64,000 bases of DNA, from assembly GCF_027409185.1 (NCBI RefSeq), contig NC_084474.1, positions 24,209,382 to 24,273,381 on the forward strand. The letters are read 5' to 3'. Position 1 is the first letter of the stretch; each line of letters starts with the position of its first letter. Positions 13,301 through 28,300 of the stretch are shown here, piece by piece. The notes below the pieces were generated by a model. It did no database searches and was not told where the DNA came from. It saw nothing but the letters and a program-made list of their open reading frames with translations. The translations under genes and the position numbers were made by a program. This stretch comes from Cynocephalus volans (Eukaryota > Chordata > Mammalia > Dermoptera > Cynocephalidae).

Positions 13301-16300
13301 TATTTGGGTAAATACCTAGGAATGGAATAGCTGGGTCATAAGTTATCTTTAACTTTATAAGAAACTGCCAATTTTCCAAAGTGGTTGTACCATTTTGCAT
13401 TCCTCCCCACAGTGTAAGAGTTCCACTTGTTCCCACATTCACCAATATTTGGTGTTGTTAGTCTTTTTCATTTCCCTGATGACTACTGATTTGACCTCTG
13501 TATCCTGTGCTTATTGGCTACTCGTATATCTTCTTTTATGAAGTGTCACTTTAAGTCCTTTGATCACCTTCTAGCGAGGTTGTTCTGGATGCATGTCCTT
13601 TGCCACATATATGTATTATGAAATTTTTCTTCTAGTCCAAAGCTTGTGTTTCTAAATTTTCTTAAAGTAGTCTTTGATGAGCAGACTTTTTACTTTTTAT
13701 GAAGTTCTATTTATTGTTTTCTATTATGTTTAGTGTTTTCTGGTTTCTGTTTAAGAAACCTTTGCCTACTGCAAGTTCATGAAGATATTCTTTTATGTTT
13801 TCTTCTAGAAGCATTATAGTTTTAGCTTTTATATTAGTTAGGTCTGTTATCTATCTCAATTTAACTTTTGTATATGGTGTGAGATAGGAATTAAGGTTAA
13901 TGTTTTTCTTATGCATTTATCCAATTTTTCCACACCATTTGTTAATAAAAAGACTTTCCTTTCCCTGTTGAATTGTTTTGGTACAATTGCTGAAAATCAA
14001 TTGTACTGGGTAGCAACTGGGTATAAAATTGAACTGGGTGTAAATCCATTTGAAATCTCTTTTCTGTTACTTTGATCTATTTGTTTATACTTAATGCCAA
14101 TATTACACTCTGTGATTATTATAGCTCTATGTTCAGTCTTGAAATCAGGTGATGTGACTTTATTCTTCATTTTCAAGATTTTTAAAAGCTATTTTAGACC
14201 CTTTGCATTTTCTTATAAAGTTTAGAATCAATATGTTAATACCAACCTCCCCACCAAAGAAAAAGCCTTTAAGGATTTTAGTAGGAACTGCATTTGACCT
14301 ATAAATCAATTTCAGGGACAATTTACATCTTCACAATATTGAAGTTTCCAATCCATGAATATGATATATCTCTCCATTTATTTATATCTTTAATTTCTCT
14401 CAGCAATGTTTTGTAAAGGTCATGCATATATTTTGTTAAATTGATTCCAAAATGTCTGATACTTTTATGCTATTAAAAATGTTAGTGTTTTCTTGATTTC
14501 ATTTTTATTTGCAGTATAGAAATACAAATAAATACATAGAAATACAATTAATTTTTGTATTTTAACTTTGTATTCTGTGACCTTGCATCAGTAATTTTAA
14601 AAATTCCTCAGCTGATTCCAATGTGTAGCCAAGCTTGAGGCTCATTGTTCCATGTCTCTAGGTTCTCAGCCTGGCTGCATATTAGAATCACCTGGGAGAA
14701 TTTTTAAAAACTATTTATAGGGCTGGCTGGTTAGCTAGCTTGGTTAGAGCATGGTGCTGCTAACATCAAGGTCAAGGGTTTGGATCCCCTTACCAGTCAG
14801 CCACACACACACACACACAAATATATATATTTATATATGAACTGTTTCTCTCCCCCAGAGATTCAATTTAAGTGGGGCTTGGTATTGAGATTTGTTAAAA
14901 GCTTTCCAGGTTATTTTAATATGGGCTAGGGTTTAGAACCATTGCTCTATGGGCTTGCAAAAATTTCTTTCTAAATATCGCTCCCACATTTTATATTTTT
15001 TCAGATTAATGTCCAAATTTCTTGGAATGGCACATACACTAGATGTATTTTATAGTGTCTAGCTATCCACATCTAAGGGATACTGCCTCACCCTCTTTTG
15101 CATTTCATGATTATGTCTGCTAATTATAGTTGATTGTACCAGCCAAGTATAATTTATGGGGCAAGGATTTGAAAACTAAGCTAACATAATCATATTCCTT
15201 TCTCAGAATTTAAATTTGAGAAATAAAGAGACTGAGGCAATTAGCAAAGAGGTTAGAAATCAAAAGGATTTATCAAGAATTGCCATGATACAGAGGTGGC
15301 AGGGATAGTCGTCATGGGACATTGGCAAGCCCTGTGCAAAAATTCTGAATAAGCAAAGACAGCAATCCATAAAAAGAGGAAGACCCAGTTTAGATGTTAT
15401 CTCTCTGTAGATTTCTCTGACTCCCTTCCAGGAAAAAATAATACTCCCTTATTCTCCAGACGTTTATTTTAGTATTTATCACAAAGTGTCTTCATTTTTT
15501 ATGTCTCTCATTCTAGGCTGTGAGCTTTCCAAGTTAAAGACCAAGTCTCATATATGTTTTTATCCATAGCACATACCTGGTATACCACAGCTGCTCAATA
15601 AACATGGAATCAAACTAAACTTAATTGTGTAGCTGTTAACACAGTATGACTTCTGAAAATCAAATATTAAATAATAGACATGAATAATTTATTTTTCTCC
15701 CCCTAGGCTTTTGAATTTTAGCATAAATCTTGTTCCTCGTGGTATACGTCATCCAGTCTCTACTGAAATTTTTCCTACACTGTCCAGGAATAAGTATGGA
15801 ACTGGAGCGGTTAGCATTCAAGCTGGCAGTGCTTTGCTAGCTAAAGGTGGTATCTGCTTTATAGGAGACTTGGCTTCACACAAAAAGGATAAACTTGAAC
15901 AGCTTCAATCAGGTAAACAATATTTTTTAAAATTAATTTTTACCTGTTTAACCTACAGTTCTATCAGTGTCCAAGAGTTACTTAACAGTTAAGATGATAT
16001 TGCACATATTTTAGGAATTGAGAAATTATGTTAAATACCATGTCTCATTTCAGTTTTATAAAAAAAACAGGAATTTAATGTGCAAATACACTATTTTAAC
16101 CTTTGCTCTCAGTTGTGCTAACATATGAGTTTGTATTGGGCCAGATTTATTTCCTCTTTTTGTCTTAATACATTAACTAGGACTTCCAGTACAATGTTGA
16201 AAAGCATTAGTAAGAGGGGATCTCCTTGCCTTATACCTGATCTTAGTGGGAAAGCTTCAAGTTTCTCACCATTAAGTATGATGTTAGCTGTATATTTTTT

Positions 16301-19300
16301 GTAAATGTTCTTTGTCAAGTTGAGGAAGTTCTTTTCTATTCCTAATCTGCTGAAAGTTTTTTTTATCACAAGTGAGTGTTAGATTTTGTCAAAGGCTTTT
16401 TCTGCATCTATTAATATGATATTATGATTTTCTTTTAGCCTGTTGATGTGATGGATTACATTAACTGATTTTTGAATGTTGAACCAGCCTTGCATACCTG
16501 GGATAAATCCCACTTGGTTGTGGTGTATAATTCTTTTTTGGGGTTGGGGGGAGAGGGAGTGGCTGGCCAGTATAGGGATCCAAAATAATTCATTTCATAC
16601 ATTGTTGGATTGTTGGATTTGATTTACTAGTATTTTGTTGAGGATTTTTTCATCTATGTTCCTGAGAGATATTGGTCTGTAGTTTTCTTGTAATGTCTTT
16701 GTCTGGTTTTGATATTAGGGTATATTGCTGGTTGGGCCAAATTTATAACTAACAAGGATATGGACGACTATGGACCAGGCAAAGAGCATCAAGGCCTTGC
16801 CTTATTGGCATACCAGCATAATTGTGCAAGAATGCTCAAAGAACATAGAATATTGCTTCATCCTACAAGAGAATACAGAAATAGACCCACATTAATATGA
16901 TCAATTGATTTTTGAACATAGCACCAAAGCAAGTCAATAAGGAAAGGAGCTTTTTCAACAAATGATGGTGGAACAACTGGCTGTGTATATGGAAAAAATT
17001 AATCTCAGTTCATACCTCACAACTATACACAGTAATTAATTTGAGATGAATCATAAACCTAAATGAAAAGAACTTAAACTATAAAGCTGCTGTTAGAAGA
17101 AAACATAGGTATCTCCATGACCTAGGGTAGGCAAAAATTTCTTAGACAGGACCCAGATAACACTAAACATAAAATAATTGATAAATTGAGCTTAATCAGA
17201 ACTAAAAAGTTATATACGTCAAAATGCCCCATTAAAAAAAATAGGCAAGCAAAGAAAAATAAAATAATTGCAATACATATATCTGACGTAGGATATTTAA
17301 CCAGAACATGGAAATAATTTCTGTAAGTCAATAACTTAAAAAACAATCCAGCAAAATACTCGAATAATGATTTTACACAGGAAGATATATAAAATGACCA
17401 ATAAGCACATGAAAGAGTGCTGAACATCATTAGTCATCAGGGAAATGAAAATAAAAACCACGGTGGGATACCAATACTCATGTACTAGCAGGCTGGCTTC
17501 ACAGGTGTGGAACAAATACAGCTGCACAGAACTGCTGCCCCCTGTCCCCCCACCCCATCTCCCGAAGAGCCTGGCATTTGGTTTAAAACTCTGCTGTCAC
17601 CATTTTCAAATTTTTAATAATTTTATCTTTGAACTTGTGTTTTGTAAGGAAGTCCAATGAGACAATGGAGCTTGAATGTGAGCAGAGGGGATGCATGCAT
17701 GTGTGTATCTACCGTGTCTTGCCACACTATTTCATATATTGCATCACTAGGCAGCTTCAATAACACATTTAATTTGTACTCACTTTGATTCTCAGTGGAC
17801 TTCCATGCACTGTGGGTGCACTACAATTCAGTGCTTATATTCCATATCATCACATCTTCAACTGAGTAAGGGGGCATTAATAGCCCTAAGAGGCCATGCT
17901 TTCTGTTTGAACCAGACTTTCTTCTATTTTTTTTCTTTTTGGCAGCTGGCCAGTCTGGGGATCTGAACCCTTGACCTTGGTGCTTCTAATGCAGAAACAA
18001 GGCAATGGCATTTTAAGAGACAAAACCAAAGAACTCTGTCATATCCTTTCTTACTCAGTTACTTCCCTGTACTTGCCCACCACGTATGCTGAAAATGATA
18101 CAGGAGGAAAGGAAGAGATAGGGCATCCCATACTTTTTGTCCTTTCAGTCCTTCCTCACTCATCAGTAAGATGAAGTCAGAGTGTTGGTAAAATGTGTGC
18201 ATATCAAGAAGTGAAATAAAAACAGTTTTGTGCAGCATTTACACTGTTCTGGTAAGAACAAAATACATACGCATGTACAAAATACTAGTGGTTCCAAAAA
18301 TGAGATAAATGCTCATATATTTGCATTTAAGACTAGTATTGAACAATGTAAAGATAAAAGATATAATTCATGCCAATAAATTAAAATTTTAATTTTTCTT
18401 TATTTAGAATGGTAAGTACTAAAACTACATTTTTGTATCAGCTTTATTGAGATTCATACGTCATACATTCACCCTCTTAAAGTGTACAGTTCAGTGCTTT
18501 TTATAAAATTCGCAGTTGTGCAACCATTACCCCTATCTTATTTCAGAATATTTTCATCACTCCAAAAGGAAACTCTATACCCATAAGCAGTTACCTCCAA
18601 AGTTCCACCTCCCTCCCAGTCCCTGGCAACCACTAATTGCTTTGTTTCTTTGGATTTACCTATTCTGGACATTTCATATACATGGAATCATACAATAGGC
18701 CTCTAGGACTGGCTTCTTTCACTTAGCATAATATTTTCTTTCTTTTTTTTTTTTTTAAAGATAACTGGTAAGGGGATCTGAACCCTTGACTTGGTGTTGT
18801 CAGCACCACGCTCACCCAGTGAGCAAACCGGCCATCCTTATATGGGATCCGAACCCGTGGCCTTGGTGTTATCAGCACCGCACTCTCCCAAGTGAGCCAC
18901 AGGCCAGCCCCAACAGCATAATATTTTCAAGTTCCATCCATGTTGTAGCATGTATTACTACTTCCTTTTTTTTTATTGTGATAAAATGCAATATTGTAAA
19001 AGTTACCATTTTAACTACTTTTAAGTGTACAATTCAGTGGCCTTAAGTACATTCACGATGTTAACTATCATTAGTCCATTTCAAAACCTGTTTCATCATC
19101 CCAAACAGAAACTGTTACCTACTAAACAATAAGTCCCTATTTTTCCCTTCCCCCAGCTCCTGACAGCCTCTATTCTACTTTCCGTCTCTATGAATTTGCC
19201 TCTTAGTAGAATTTCATTTTTTTTATGACTGAATAATATTCAGTTGTATATATACCACCTTTAAAAAAACTCCATTCATCTTTGATGGACACTTGGGTTG

Positions 19301-22300
19301 TTTCTACCTTTTAGTTATTGTGAATAATGCTGCTATGAACATTGGTGTTTGAATTCCTGCTTTCAACTCTCTTGTGTATATACCTAAAAGTGGAATTGTT
19401 GGGTCATATAGTAATTTTATGTTTAACTTTTTGAGGAACCACCAAACTTTTCCACAGTGGCCGCACCATTGTATATTCCGACCAATAACTCACGAGGGAT
19501 ACAATTTCTCCATATCACACCTATTATATTTTATATTAAATATTTTTGAAGGGTAAAGCTTTCTACATTAATACTCTTAAAAGCAGCATTTTTCCTGCTT
19601 TTTGAACATGAAGTCCAGATTTTCATTTTATACCACTAGGCCCCACAAATTAAGTAACTGACCCTGCCTACTAGAATAGCAAAAATTTAAAAGATTAACA
19701 ACAAAAAACTTTGTTGAGGGTGTGGAGCATCTGAAATTCTCATGTACTGCTGGTGGGAGTATAAAATGGTACAACCATTCTACAAACTGCTCTGGCAGTT
19801 TTTATTAAGTTAAATATATGTTTACCCTGTGACCCAAGAGAAAGATAAATATGTACACAAAAGACTTTATCATCATGAATGAAAGATTAATTTGAAAACT
19901 ATTTGGGAGGGAAAATCCTAGCAATAGGATTAAATCATAGACTGAATGGTTACAGAGGTGAAGGAAGGTTAGAAAGGGGATTAGGATGTTTCCAAATTTC
20001 TTGTTTGGGTTTTAAGTGGACAGATGGTGATGCCACAGATTGTGGATAAAGAACACAAAATCACTGGGGGTTGGGGGGTGATGAATTTGGTTTTGAACAT
20101 GTTGAATATGAGATATATTTTCCCTCAGTCATTATAGTTCATATTCTGTCTTCTCCTCTCACTTTACATGGTTGACCCACTTATACTTTCTATTATTTTT
20201 ATCCCCCACATAAAAGAACATTGCTTAATTCAGCCTCCTTTGTAAGCCTGCACTATATGACCAATCTCCTACCTTCTGCCTAGTCCACCCAGATGCCCAT
20301 CCACAATCCAGCTATATGCTTTGGATTCCCGGTTCTCATCAAATCGTGAGACACATAAACATTCAATTTTCTTTTTGCCTTGTTCTTTCTATGGTAGATG
20401 CTCTTAGCTGTATCTCGCAAAACCAAATTTACTTTTGTCTTTACTATCCAAAGTTTAGACGGCAAAATCCTATATAATAACATTTGTTATTAATCTTTAG
20501 ATACAGACCAAAATGAACTTAAAATAATAGATGGATAATGTTTTCTGACTTAGTTCTAGAGAGCAGAAGCATTACAGTATACATCCCAGGAAAGAAGTTT
20601 GGGGATGACATTGATCAACAAATGACTTTTCAACTTCAGTGCAGTTTTTGGTCTTTTGTTGATGTGGATTCATCTTCAAAGAGAAATGCACAGAAAACTA
20701 ACACTCTAATTGGTCAGATGGTAAGGTATATGTATATTTTGTTAGAATATGGTTCAGGGAATTTAATCACATATCTTAGTATGTCTTAATGGTTTTGTTA
20801 TTAACCCATTTCTGTACTCTATCAGGTACTGCAAGTAATAATAACCCAGTTGTTTAAAATTTTTAATGTTTTCTAGTCATGCAAATCAGGTGTCTGCTCA
20901 GTAGGAATTACTATTTGAATAGGTAGTTGAGAGTCTTTAATGAATACTGTGTAAGAAAACAGTAAAGAGCAATTTAAAAAAATTGATCTCCACAAAGTTC
21001 CCATGCTATACAGGAATTGCTTTAAATCATAGTTAATAATAAATAATAAAAATAATAAAAATAACAAATAATAATAAGTTATATGATTAACTTATAATTA
21101 ATTATTCCCAAGTTGTGTAAATGCCAGTTTAATATTTGCCTGTTACCTTTTGGTTGGATATAGGATTGCAGTTTGATTCCAGCTAACCTTGTGGAGGCAT
21201 TTGGATTACTAATTAACTGCAACGAATCATCTCCTTGCTACCCACTTCTTCCTATAGTGCAACATACTTTAAAGAAGGCCATTGATCCTGAAGGGCTTCT
21301 TTATGTAGCTTCTAAACAGTTCACAACTGAAGATTTTGAAAAGGTAAAGGTAGATAAAATGGTTACCCAGAATAACAGTACTGATGGAGTTTAGATGTAT
21401 TGTCCTCCAGAACTCATGCGGAAATCTGGTCCCCAATGTGGCAGTGTTGGGAGCTGTTTGAGTCATGGGGCAGATCCCTCATGAATGGATTAATGCCTTC
21501 CCTGGGGGCTGGGAGTAGTGAATGAGTTCTTGCTCTATTAGTTCCCACAAGAGCTGGGTGTTTAAAAGGACCCTGACATCTCCCCTCTCTCTCTTGCTTC
21601 CTCTCGACATGTGATCTGCTTGTATGTGCTGGCTGCCTACCACTTTCCACCATGAGTAGAAGCAGCCCAAGGCCCACGCCAGATGCAGCTGTCCCAGAAT
21701 CGTAAGCAAAATAAACCTTTTTTCTTTATAAATTCCCCAGTCACAGATATTCTGTTATAGCATCACAAAACAGTCTAATACAGAAAATTGGTACCAAGGA
21801 GTGGGGTGTTGATATACACATACCTGAAAATGTGGAAGCAGCTTTGGAACTGGGTAATGGGCAAAGGATGGAGGAGTTTGGAGGACTCAGAAGATAAAAA
21901 GATGAGGGAAAGTTTGGAACATATTAGAGATTGGTTAAATGGTTGTGACCAGAATGCTGATAGAAATGTGGACAGTAAAGGCCATGCAGATGATCAGGTC
22001 TCAGAAATGAGAAACTTATCAGGAATTGGACAAAAGATCACCCTTGCTACACCATAGCAACGAACTTGGCTGAATTGTGTCCATGCCCAAGGACTTTGTG
22101 GAAGGTGGGACATAAGAGTTGTGAACCAGAATGTTTGGTGGAAGAAATTTCCAAGCAGCAAAGCACTAAGGAAGCTGCATGGCTACTTGCAACAGCCTAT
22201 GCTGAGTTATTGCAGAAAAGGCATGATGTAAAGCCAGAATTTAAAAGGGAAGCAGAGCATAAAGATTTGGAAAATTTGTAGCCTGGCCATGTGGTAGAGA

Positions 22301-25300
22301 AGCAGAGCAGGAGAAAAATGCAAGGGTGAAGCAGATAGACTGGTTACTAAAGACATTAGCTTGGTGATGAGGCAGCCAGATGCTAATAGCCAAGGCAGTG
22401 GGAGAAAGACCCTGAAGGCATTTGAGAAATCTGGAAGGGTGCCCCACCCATCACAGGCCCTGAGGCCTCGAAAGACTGAATTGTTCTGGAGGATAGACCT
22501 GGGCCTCCACTGCCCTCAGGAACCTGCTCCCTGCATCCCAGCTGCTTTGGCTGGAGCAGTCCTGCCTCAAGTGGCCACAAGTATGGTTTGTGCAGCAGCT
22601 CTGGAGAGCACAAGCCAGAAACCTTGGTGGTGTCCATGTCGTGTTAAGTCTGCAGGCCAGCATAACATGAGAGCAGTGGATGCTTGACAGCCTCCACCCA
22701 GATTTCAGAGGATGTATGGAAAAGCCTGAGAGCCCAGGTAGAGACCTGCTGCAGGGGTGGAGCCACTGCAGAGGCCATCTACTAGAGCAATGCAGAGCAG
22801 AAAAGTGGGGTTGGAACCCCCACAGAGTCCCCACAGGGGAAATGTCTAGTGGAGCTAAGGCAGTGGGGCTACCGCCAGGACCCCAGAACTGTAGGGCCAC
22901 GGGCAACATGAAACACCAGCCCAGAAAAGCTACAGATACCAGCCCAGTGCCTGGCAGAGGTAGGGATGGGGCTGCCCAAGGCTCTGGGATCCCAGATGCC
23001 CCATTGTGCCCTGTTTGCAGTCAAAGAAGTCAAAGAAGATTATTTTGGAGCTTTAAGATTTAAAGTCTGCCCTGCTGGGTTTTGGACTTGTTTGGGGCCT
23101 GTTTCTCCTTTCTTCTGTTCTATTCTTCCCTCTTGGGATAGGGATGTGTACCCAATGTCTGTTCCACCACTGTATCTTGGAAGTAGATAAATTTTTTACC
23201 GGTTCACAGCTAGAAGGAGTTTTGTCTTTGGTCTCAGATGAGACTTTGGACTTTTAAGTTGGTGCTGCAACAAACTAAGACTTTTGGGACTGTTGGGATT
23301 GAATGATTGTATTTTGCATGTGAGAATGACATGAGTTTTGGGAGACCAGGGGTGGGATGATGTAGTTTGGATGTATTGTCCTCATTTTCTGTATTAGTCC
23401 ATTTTGTGTTGCTATAACAGAATACCTGAAACTGGGTAATTTATAAAGAAAAGTTTATTTGGCTTATGGTTCTGGGACAGCTGCATCTGGCACGGACCTC
23501 AGGCTGCTTCTACTTATGGTGGAAAGTGGCAGGCACTGGCGGGTACAAGCAGATCACATGGTGAGAGGAAGTGTGAGAAATGCCCTCACTCGTCCAATGC
23601 CAAAGGATGGACACGGAAACACGAGGTACAGCGAAGTGAGACTTTAATGGTGGTCTTACAAGATCAGGTGTCTGTTGGGCAGGCACGTCAGAAATGGTTA
23701 CATCAAGCTATTTATTCCCTAGTGTGCAAGTCCCTCCCCCAGTTCCTCATTGGCTGAGTACTATGGGGTGTACAGTCTTTCTGGATGTCACCTAAGTTTT
23801 ATTACTTCCTTATAGGGCATTTATTGTCCCCTTCCCTCTGGCAGAAAGGGGTGGGGCTCAGGACAAGACCGTGAAAAAGGCCCACCAGAAGTCCTGAGGA
23901 GGAAAAAGAACCAGGAAGTAAAAAGAACAAGGTGGCCAGCCACCATCTTGAGAAGTCACCCTCAGGGGTTATCACACCACAAGTTAGTCAAGCAACCCTT
24001 GTTAAGCTATTCTTGAAAATGAATCACTTAGGCTATTTTCCCACAGGAAGCAAGAGAGAGAGAGGGGGGAGATGCCAGGATCCTCTTAAACAACCAGCTT
24101 TCATGGGAACTAATAGAGCAAGAACTCATTCACTACTCCCACCCCCCAGGGAGGGCATTAATCCATTCATGAGGGATCCACTCTCATTACTCAAACAGCT
24201 CCCCACACTGCCACGTTGGGGATCAGACTTCCACTTGAGTTCTGGGAGGACGATACATCCAAACTCCCATCAAGTACTCATGTCTCTCAATTTAAATAGA
24301 AGTTCCTTTGAGCACCCAATTTTCTTTATTTAGTGTTCTTTTATTCCAATTTGCTTCCAGCTTTAAAAAATTTTAAAGACACTTTATAGAAATTATTTAG
24401 GATTATAATTAAACAACTGTGTAAGGAAATGTATATTAAAATGTTACGTTTATTTTTTGAATCACTGTCCAAATCACAATACTTTAAATAATCTCAGTGA
24501 GAAGAAAAACCAAAATAGAATTATCTCTGTAGAAAATTATGATGAGGCTGTAGAGATATATAGTTATTTACATTTTATAGACTGTTCAAAGGTATTTTCT
24601 TTAAATGAGTGGCTTCAGAGTTCTGACTTTAGGGATAATCTAATGTGACTCATTAACCCATATTAATGTCTTGACATTATGAAAATATGTGGCATGTTCA
24701 GAGAACCTGGGAGTAGATGTAATCATTCCATAACTCTTAAAGTTGCTCAGGTATTTACAACTGAAACCCTTTTAACTATTCAGAAATCTGTCCTCAGTAG
24801 AGTTAAAAGTACCTGGGTAGGATAGATAAAAGGCAGGGGATATTGAGAATTGGGAGTCCATTGGTCACTAAAATGTTTTTTCATACCTGCCATCCTTGCA
24901 AGCATATTGTATGGGTAAAAGGTGTAAAGGTGAGGTGGACTTAAAAATGAATTATGAATATTGTTTATTCATACAGAATAGAAAAAGAATGATATTTATG
25001 AAGCAATAAGTTTTTTTTAAGTATATAAGAAAAAGTTGTTAGTCTCTAGGAATAAAGGCACTAAATACAAACTAATGACCCAGAGAAATTTTTGCCAGTT
25101 TTTTACTGAAAAACAAACTCTATAGATTTATTAATTAGTCAAGTATTTACTGAATACTTCATATATATGCGCCTACTTCTGTTCTTTTATATTCTCACAG
25201 AAATATAAGCTTTCTTTAAATAGTTTATCACTTAATTGAGATAAAAACAAGATACATGAAATGATTAAGGAACAATGTATAGTGCTAAGCTGAGTGGTAC

Positions 25301-28300
25301 TAACTATAAGTATTTTAGGAATTCAGAAAGGAAGGTATCAGTGTAGCATGCAAGAGTTGGGAAGACTTCATGGAGGTGGAACTTTTACTTGGGCTTTAAG
25401 AAAAGGTAAAATTTAGATGGCAGGAAGGATGGGTGTTCTAAACAGAAATAAAAGGAGCACATATATAAAAGCAGAAATTAGTACACATGAAAAACTATGA
25501 GAAGACCAGCTTGACTGCTGCAAAATTTGTACTATGGAGTCAGAGGAATTTAGCAAATTTACAGTAAGCCTTGAAGTTCAGGCAGAAGAGTTTATAGTTG
25601 ATTTATCAGACTGCAGAGAACAATTGTAGACTTTTATTAGGCAAGTGAAATACTAAAAATGTTTTCTGTGGAAGATAAATCTGTTCATCACACAAATCAG
25701 AGTGGATCGAATTTGTTGCAGGCTGGGCTCTCCAGAGTTCTCTTCTATCAATACCTGTGGAAGGGAGAAGGAAGTGGAACTAGGCAGAGAGAGAAGTCAA
25801 GCTGTGATACAGGACAATGTCAACTTCTGCTGGCCCCGCAGGGAGCTCTGGAGACCCACCAGTGTTGTCCCGCTTTGCACCAAAATGGAGGGCCTTTATA
25901 AAGTCCTCCTTCACTTCTGCCTCAGTAGGTCATATGATGTGGGCTGTTCTGAGACAATCCTTGAAGGGGCTGATCACTGGAAGCCATCACTCCCAGTAGT
26001 TGGGACAACAAGTTCTTTTCTGAAGGGGGATATAGGTGGCACATTATCATGCCACAATAGTATAGAACATAGAGAGGGCTATTGATATTATTAATAGTAT
26101 TATCATACAGTTCTGAAGGAGAGAATTGTGGAGTATAAGGAGAGTAAAGAAGGTAGGACATATCCAATCTAGGACATATACATATACTTTTTTAAATGTT
26201 ATATTTAAAATATAAAAATTAAAGTTAATAGCAACCTTATTATAGTTAATTTTTGGTTCCATGAGTTGAAAAAGCAGAAAACAACTAGAATGGTGAAAAA
26301 TCTGGAAATTATGTCATAGAGTAAAGAGTTAGGAACTGGGAATCACTGAGTCAGAAAGAAAAAAGCACAAAAGTCAGAAAACAGTGATAACCATTGTGCT
26401 GAAGAATTATTCTCTACCCAAATTTTAATGAATCTCGAAGGCACCTTCACAGTAGTTAACACAGTGCCTCCCTCATTGCAAGTATTTAGTCAAATGTTCT
26501 TTAAAAGGAAGGAAGGGAAGTAAGCAGGGCAAGTAGCTCTAAGGCCAATGAGAGAAAGTTGGAAGGAAATAAACTGTCAAAGAAATAAAGCTATTCAAAA
26601 GGGAAATGAGCTTCTGAGGGAGGTGAGCAAAGACATATTAGTCATTCAAACACACTGCACAGAACATTTCCGCACTGCGTGGGAGTTTATTCTAGGTAAA
26701 CTATAATAATCTTTACAAGTATAAGACTATGATTTAAAGTGCTCAGTTACTTTGGGACTGCCCCAGATATTTACTAAATTTTTATGTAAAGAAATATGCA
26801 AACTTTAAAAAATGTCAATATACTTCGGATTTTTGTTATACAGATCTTGTAATAAAGCTTGAATCTCTTAAATTTTTTCACATTTTTAATTTAGCTACTG
26901 GCTTTTGCAAAGAATTTGAACGTAGAATTCAGCTTGGAGGCAGAAAGAATGATTCATGGCTATTATTTAGCAAGTCGCCGAGTCAGAACAGATTCTATAT
27001 GTGGATCAAAATTGTCAGCATCTGCATTAAAATATTTGTACGTATTCCATTCAAGACTTTAAAGCCAATAATGACTTTTAATGATGTGTTTAATTAACTT
27101 ATTTATCTTTATTTTATTTGTTTCTCTGTTTGTTTGCTGCTTGGTTGGTTTATAATTTATCTTTTGTTCCAAAAGAATTTGAGGTGGCTTAACAATTCCT
27201 TTTCTAATATTGTTACATTATTTAAACCTCCAATAACTATTTTCACTGAATTAATTTGTATTGAATCCCCTGTATGAGAAGTGTCTGAGAAAAGTGTACT
27301 GATTTCAAATGAAAATGATTATTGTAACAAATATAGCTGTTTATATTCCAGGTATTTCCTAGATGGACTTAGAAAAAATTCTTAAGTATATTGTTGCTTG
27401 TACTATTAAATACTTTAATAGACTACTGTTCCTTGAAAAGTTAAAGAAACTAATTTTTATTATAAAAGTAAAGTGTGGACATTTTAAAAAATATTAAATG
27501 ATGAGTAAAGTATCTTGCTAACTTTACCCATTCCAACTCTACTCCCCAGAGATAATCACGGTTAAAAGTTTTTATGTATCCTTCCAGAAATTATCCACTC
27601 AATTATTAGCATATACATATATGTAATTTAAATATGATATATACATTTAAAAAATGTTATATATTTTAAAATGAATGTTATATGAACATATATATAAGCA
27701 TATAAATGTTTTTTTATATAGATATACTGTTTTTGTCCAAATGGAATCATGCATGCACATAAAGAACTACCTCACTCTGTTTTAATAGCTACATCAGTTT
27801 CACTTTGCTGTGATGTGTGATGTATGATATGGCTGTACCACAATTTAAACAGTCCCCTATTGATAGACATTACTTCATTTGACATAGTATTAAAGTATAA
27901 TCTTAAACAAATTATGAAGTAGAACTGGAAGTAAAATAATCCATTAAATAAATAAATATCATATTATAACTGTAATATAAAATAAGACAGATAAAGGACT
28001 GGCAAGAAACATCAACTATAGGTCTATAAGGGATAGATATGTTTAGTTTCCCCAACTCTATATTTATTTCATGGAGCTGAAAAAAATGTTAAGCCAAGTT
28101 AGAAATCGACTCTTCAGGAAAAAAAAAAAAATCAACTCTTTTAATATTTTTAAATGGTAAACAGAATTATACAATGCTTTCTATTTTCTGAAGCAATATT
28201 TAAAATACTCAGATCAAATTATACTGCTTAAAAGCTTTGAAAGTCCTATTTTCTCATATTTTTCCTCTGTAGTAAAAAAATATTCTGTATTTAAACTCAC

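Larger units (their letters stand above)
21377..24277. mobile_element. MaLR (MST-type) provirus with an inverted 3' LTR
   Basis: One insertion bounded by 5-bp duplications AGTAC at 21377-21381 and 24273-24277. Order: plus-strand LTR (21382-21782), internal region (21783-23357), the first 26 bp of a plus-strand LTR (23358-23383), 6 bp, then a full-length minus-strand LTR (23390-24272) that is itself split by another LTR (23572-24045). Without that insert and its duplicated 5 bp the right LTR is 404 bp, against 401 bp for the left. Confidence 0.8.

Noticed and set aside
16709-16900. 63-aa open frame with a protein-like look ([14 protein letters not shown])
   Set aside because: It spans the spacer and the start of an L1 segment and has no recognisable relative. 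Kept only as an unexplained spacer.
22361-23063. Open frames of 108-152 aa on both strands
   Set aside because: They lie in the non-coding MaLR internal region and show no retroviral or host domain.
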